DNA from: JAIVHC01 sp049975505
Lineage (GTDB): Bacteria; Desulfobacterota; Desulfuromonadia; Desulfuromonadales; Desulfuromonadaceae
Length of the DNA stretch: 40,921 nt
Assembly: GCA_049975505.1 (NCBI GenBank)
Contig: JBNGCY010000010.1
Span: forward strand, 1 to 40,921
Reading direction: 5' to 3'
The first letter of the stretch is position 1. Each line of letters opens with the position of its first letter. Both the position numbers and the translations under genes were made by a program. Under the pieces are notes generated by a model. The model saw only the letters and a program-made list of their open reading frames with translations. It did no database searches and was not told where the DNA came from. Shown here piece by piece: positions 39,670 to 40,921 of the stretch.

Positions 39670-40620
39670 CTAACCCTGCTCTGCGTCGCGCTCCGCATGA
39701 ATCCGGGCCAGAATCTGCGCCCCGCCCTGATCCAGGGTCATCTGGGCGAGTTTATGTCCCATCTGCGCTGCCTCTTCTTTGGGGCCGCTCAATTCGTTGA
39801 AGATCTTCTGTTTCCCGTCCAGGCTGATAATCCCGCCGTGGACCCTGAGGTCTCCGGAATCGGTGTAGTTGGCGGTGCAGAATGCAGGGATGCTGCATCC
39901 CCCTTTAAGGGTCTTCAGAAATGCGCGTTCCGCATTGAGGCGGTATTCCGTTGCCGGATGGTTGACTGTTGCGCGGATCTGTTCGCGTTTCTGCGCATCG
40001 AGGCTGGTGCACACTTCAATCGCGACACTTCCCTGACCCACTGGCGGGATAAACTGCTCTTCGGGCAGCACTTCCGCAATAAGATCATCATAGCCCATGC
40101 GGTGTACTCCGGCATACGCGAGCAGAATCGCATCGCAGTCACCGTCATCCATCTTGCGGATCCGGGTCTGGAGATTGCCGCGCATCTCCACCACCTTGAT
40201 GTGGGGATAGTAGGCTTTGAGCATCGCGCGCCGCCTTACCGAGGATGAGCCCACGGTGATGCTGCGGCTGCTGTCGCCAAGGCGCAGGGTTTTGTCCCGG
40301 CTCACCACCACATCGTTGATCTGCTCGCGTTCGGTGAAGGCGATGAGCTCAAATTCCTGCGGCAGCTCGGACTGCATATCCTTGGCGCTGTGGACCGCAA
40401 TGTCGATGGCGCCATTGCGCAGCTGCTCCTCTATCTCTTCAGTAAACACCCCTTTGCTGCCGATTTTGGCAATGGAGACATCGAGGATTTTATCGCCCTT
40501 GGTTTCAATCTCTACAATTTCGGTATCGAGACCGTCTTTTTCAAGCAACTCCTGGACGTAATACGCCTGCCAGAGTGCGAGTTTGCTCCGTCTGGTTCCG
40601 ATTCTTATACAGGTACTCAT
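39670..40620 (-). CDS. hemC: Hydroxymethylbilane synthase (porphobilinogen deaminase)
   Basis: This enzyme joins four porphobilinogens into hydroxymethylbilane. It is 316 residues, normal. The N-terminal IRIGTRRSKLALWQA, catalytic Asp81 in VHSAKDM, the arginine patch GSSSVRRRAML and RGNLQTRIRKM, and the Cys242 that anchors the dipyrromethane cofactor (LKGGCSIPAF) are all present. The start ATG 40620 has AGAAGGAG upstream. Together with hemL it indicates a functional C5-route tetrapyrrole pathway; the genes are not linked here. It converges with the toxin-antitoxin pair. Confidence 0.96.
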   Translation of the reverse strand: MSTCIRIGTRRSKLALWQAYYVQELLEKDGLDTEIVEIETKGDKILDVSIAKIGSKGVFTEEIEEQLRNGAIDIAVHSAKDMQSELPQEFELIAFTEREQINDVVVSRDKTLRLGDSSRSITVGSSSVRRRAMLKAYYPHIKVVEMRGNLQTRIRKMDDGDCDAILLAYAGVHRMGYDDLIAEVLPEEQFIPPVGQGSVAIEVCTSLDAQKREQIRATVNHPATEYRLNAERAFLKTLKGGCSIPAFCTANYTDSGDLRVHGGIISLDGKQKIFNELSGPKEEAAQMGHKLAQMTLDQGGAQILARIHAERDAEQG

Positions 40621-40921
40621 GCAAGGGCTCCTTCTGTGCTCGTTTTTTCGGGGTTTGTGATATGTGAACAGGATTCATACCGGTAAACGTGTTCGTGGGC
40701 GTCTCCTTTTTAAGTTGCGGTATTCTTTCAGGGAAGTGGATAAGTGTCAAGGTGGCTTGCATACAATCTTTCCATACCATGTGTAGCGCATTTATAGCTA
40801 TCCATCATCACTGCCGCTGGATGCCACAAGTCATTGCTGAAGAGTTATGCACATTTTTATATCCTCGGTAGATGTCTTTAATGCAAAGATGTTATATAAA
40901 GATAATTCTTTGAGTCCCAGG
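40621..40921. other. Non-coding region upstream of hemC
   Basis: 301 bases to the window end. They should contain the hemC promoter (minus) and contain a repeat remnant at 40804-40848. I found no other gene, RNA or strong promoter. Confidence 0.45.
40804..40848. repeat. Dispersed palindromic repeat, copy 5 (decayed, core deleted)
   Basis: ATCACTGCCGCTGG followed by ATGCCACAAG and TTGCTGAAGAGTTA corresponds to the outer end CACCACCGCT of the family joined to GGTGCCACAAG and TTACTGAAGAGTTA, with the palindromic core missing, as in copy 1. It is more diverged than the others. Confidence 0.5.

Overview
This window looks like chromosomal DNA of a free-living Gram-negative bacterium with moderately high GC. 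Markers are MltA (an outer-membrane lipoprotein), TruD, SecG, an EmrE-type SMR pump and the C5 haem pathway. The gap-pgk-tpiA-secG-tRNA-Leu string and the two-piece FGAM synthase (a PurS-duplicated PurL plus a long PurQ) resemble what I remember of Desulfuromonadales-type (former deltaproteobacterial) genomes. Chrysiogenota or another proteobacterial lineage remain possible. The placement is inference, because there is no rRNA in the window.

Layout. 1-1890: the edge of a decayed genomic island at a tRNA-Leu gene. It holds a frameshifted P4-type integrase, a shortened AlpA-like regulator and the N-terminus of a phospholipase-D-domain protein, probably a PLD-helicase, that continues beyond position 1. 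1926-5680 (minus): the lower-glycolysis operon gap-pgk-tpiA-secG followed by tRNA-Leu(GAG), with a good sigma70 promoter. 6008-13114 (plus): a metallo-beta-lactamase-fold hydrolase, purL, purQ, purF, pyrE and an SMR pump. 13200-14902: a worn accessory patch with an MFS remnant, a REP-like palindrome, a 4-OT tautomerase, an Arg/Glu-rich exported protein and a 165-bp MITE. 14938-18405 (plus): ssb, a CDF-like transporter, pyk and a HEAT-repeat gene overlapping pyk. 18427-21356 (minus): an HD-GYP gene and a HEAT-repeat gene whose products appear to share an N-terminal module. 21537-28277: hemL, coaE, an IclR regulator, truD-trmB and a type I-beta DAHP synthase. 28458-34217 (plus): an AGCS symporter, priA, mltA, an Hpt protein and a single-domain response regulator. 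34277-37054 (minus): a quinone oxidoreductase and a histidine kinase/OmpR pair. 37226-39537 (plus): nitronate monooxygenase, a shikimate-kinase-like gene and a RHH/ParE-type toxin-antitoxin pair. 39670-40620 (minus): hemC.

Most genes are housekeeping: glycolysis from GAP to pyruvate, purine and pyrimidine synthesis, tetrapyrrole and aromatic synthesis, CoA synthesis and tRNA modification. The unusual material lies between genes. A family of palindromic repeats (ends like TTGTAACTATTCA, inner arms GGGCTTGTGGYACCC) occurs at five places, and four of them lie just upstream of a ribosome binding site. A separate TA-flanked MITE sits directly in front of ssb. The least understood protein set is the HD-GYP/HEAT pair with the neighbouring pyk-linked HEAT protein, a possible cyclic-di-GMP module. 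Coordinates and motifs were read by eye; no database search was possible.
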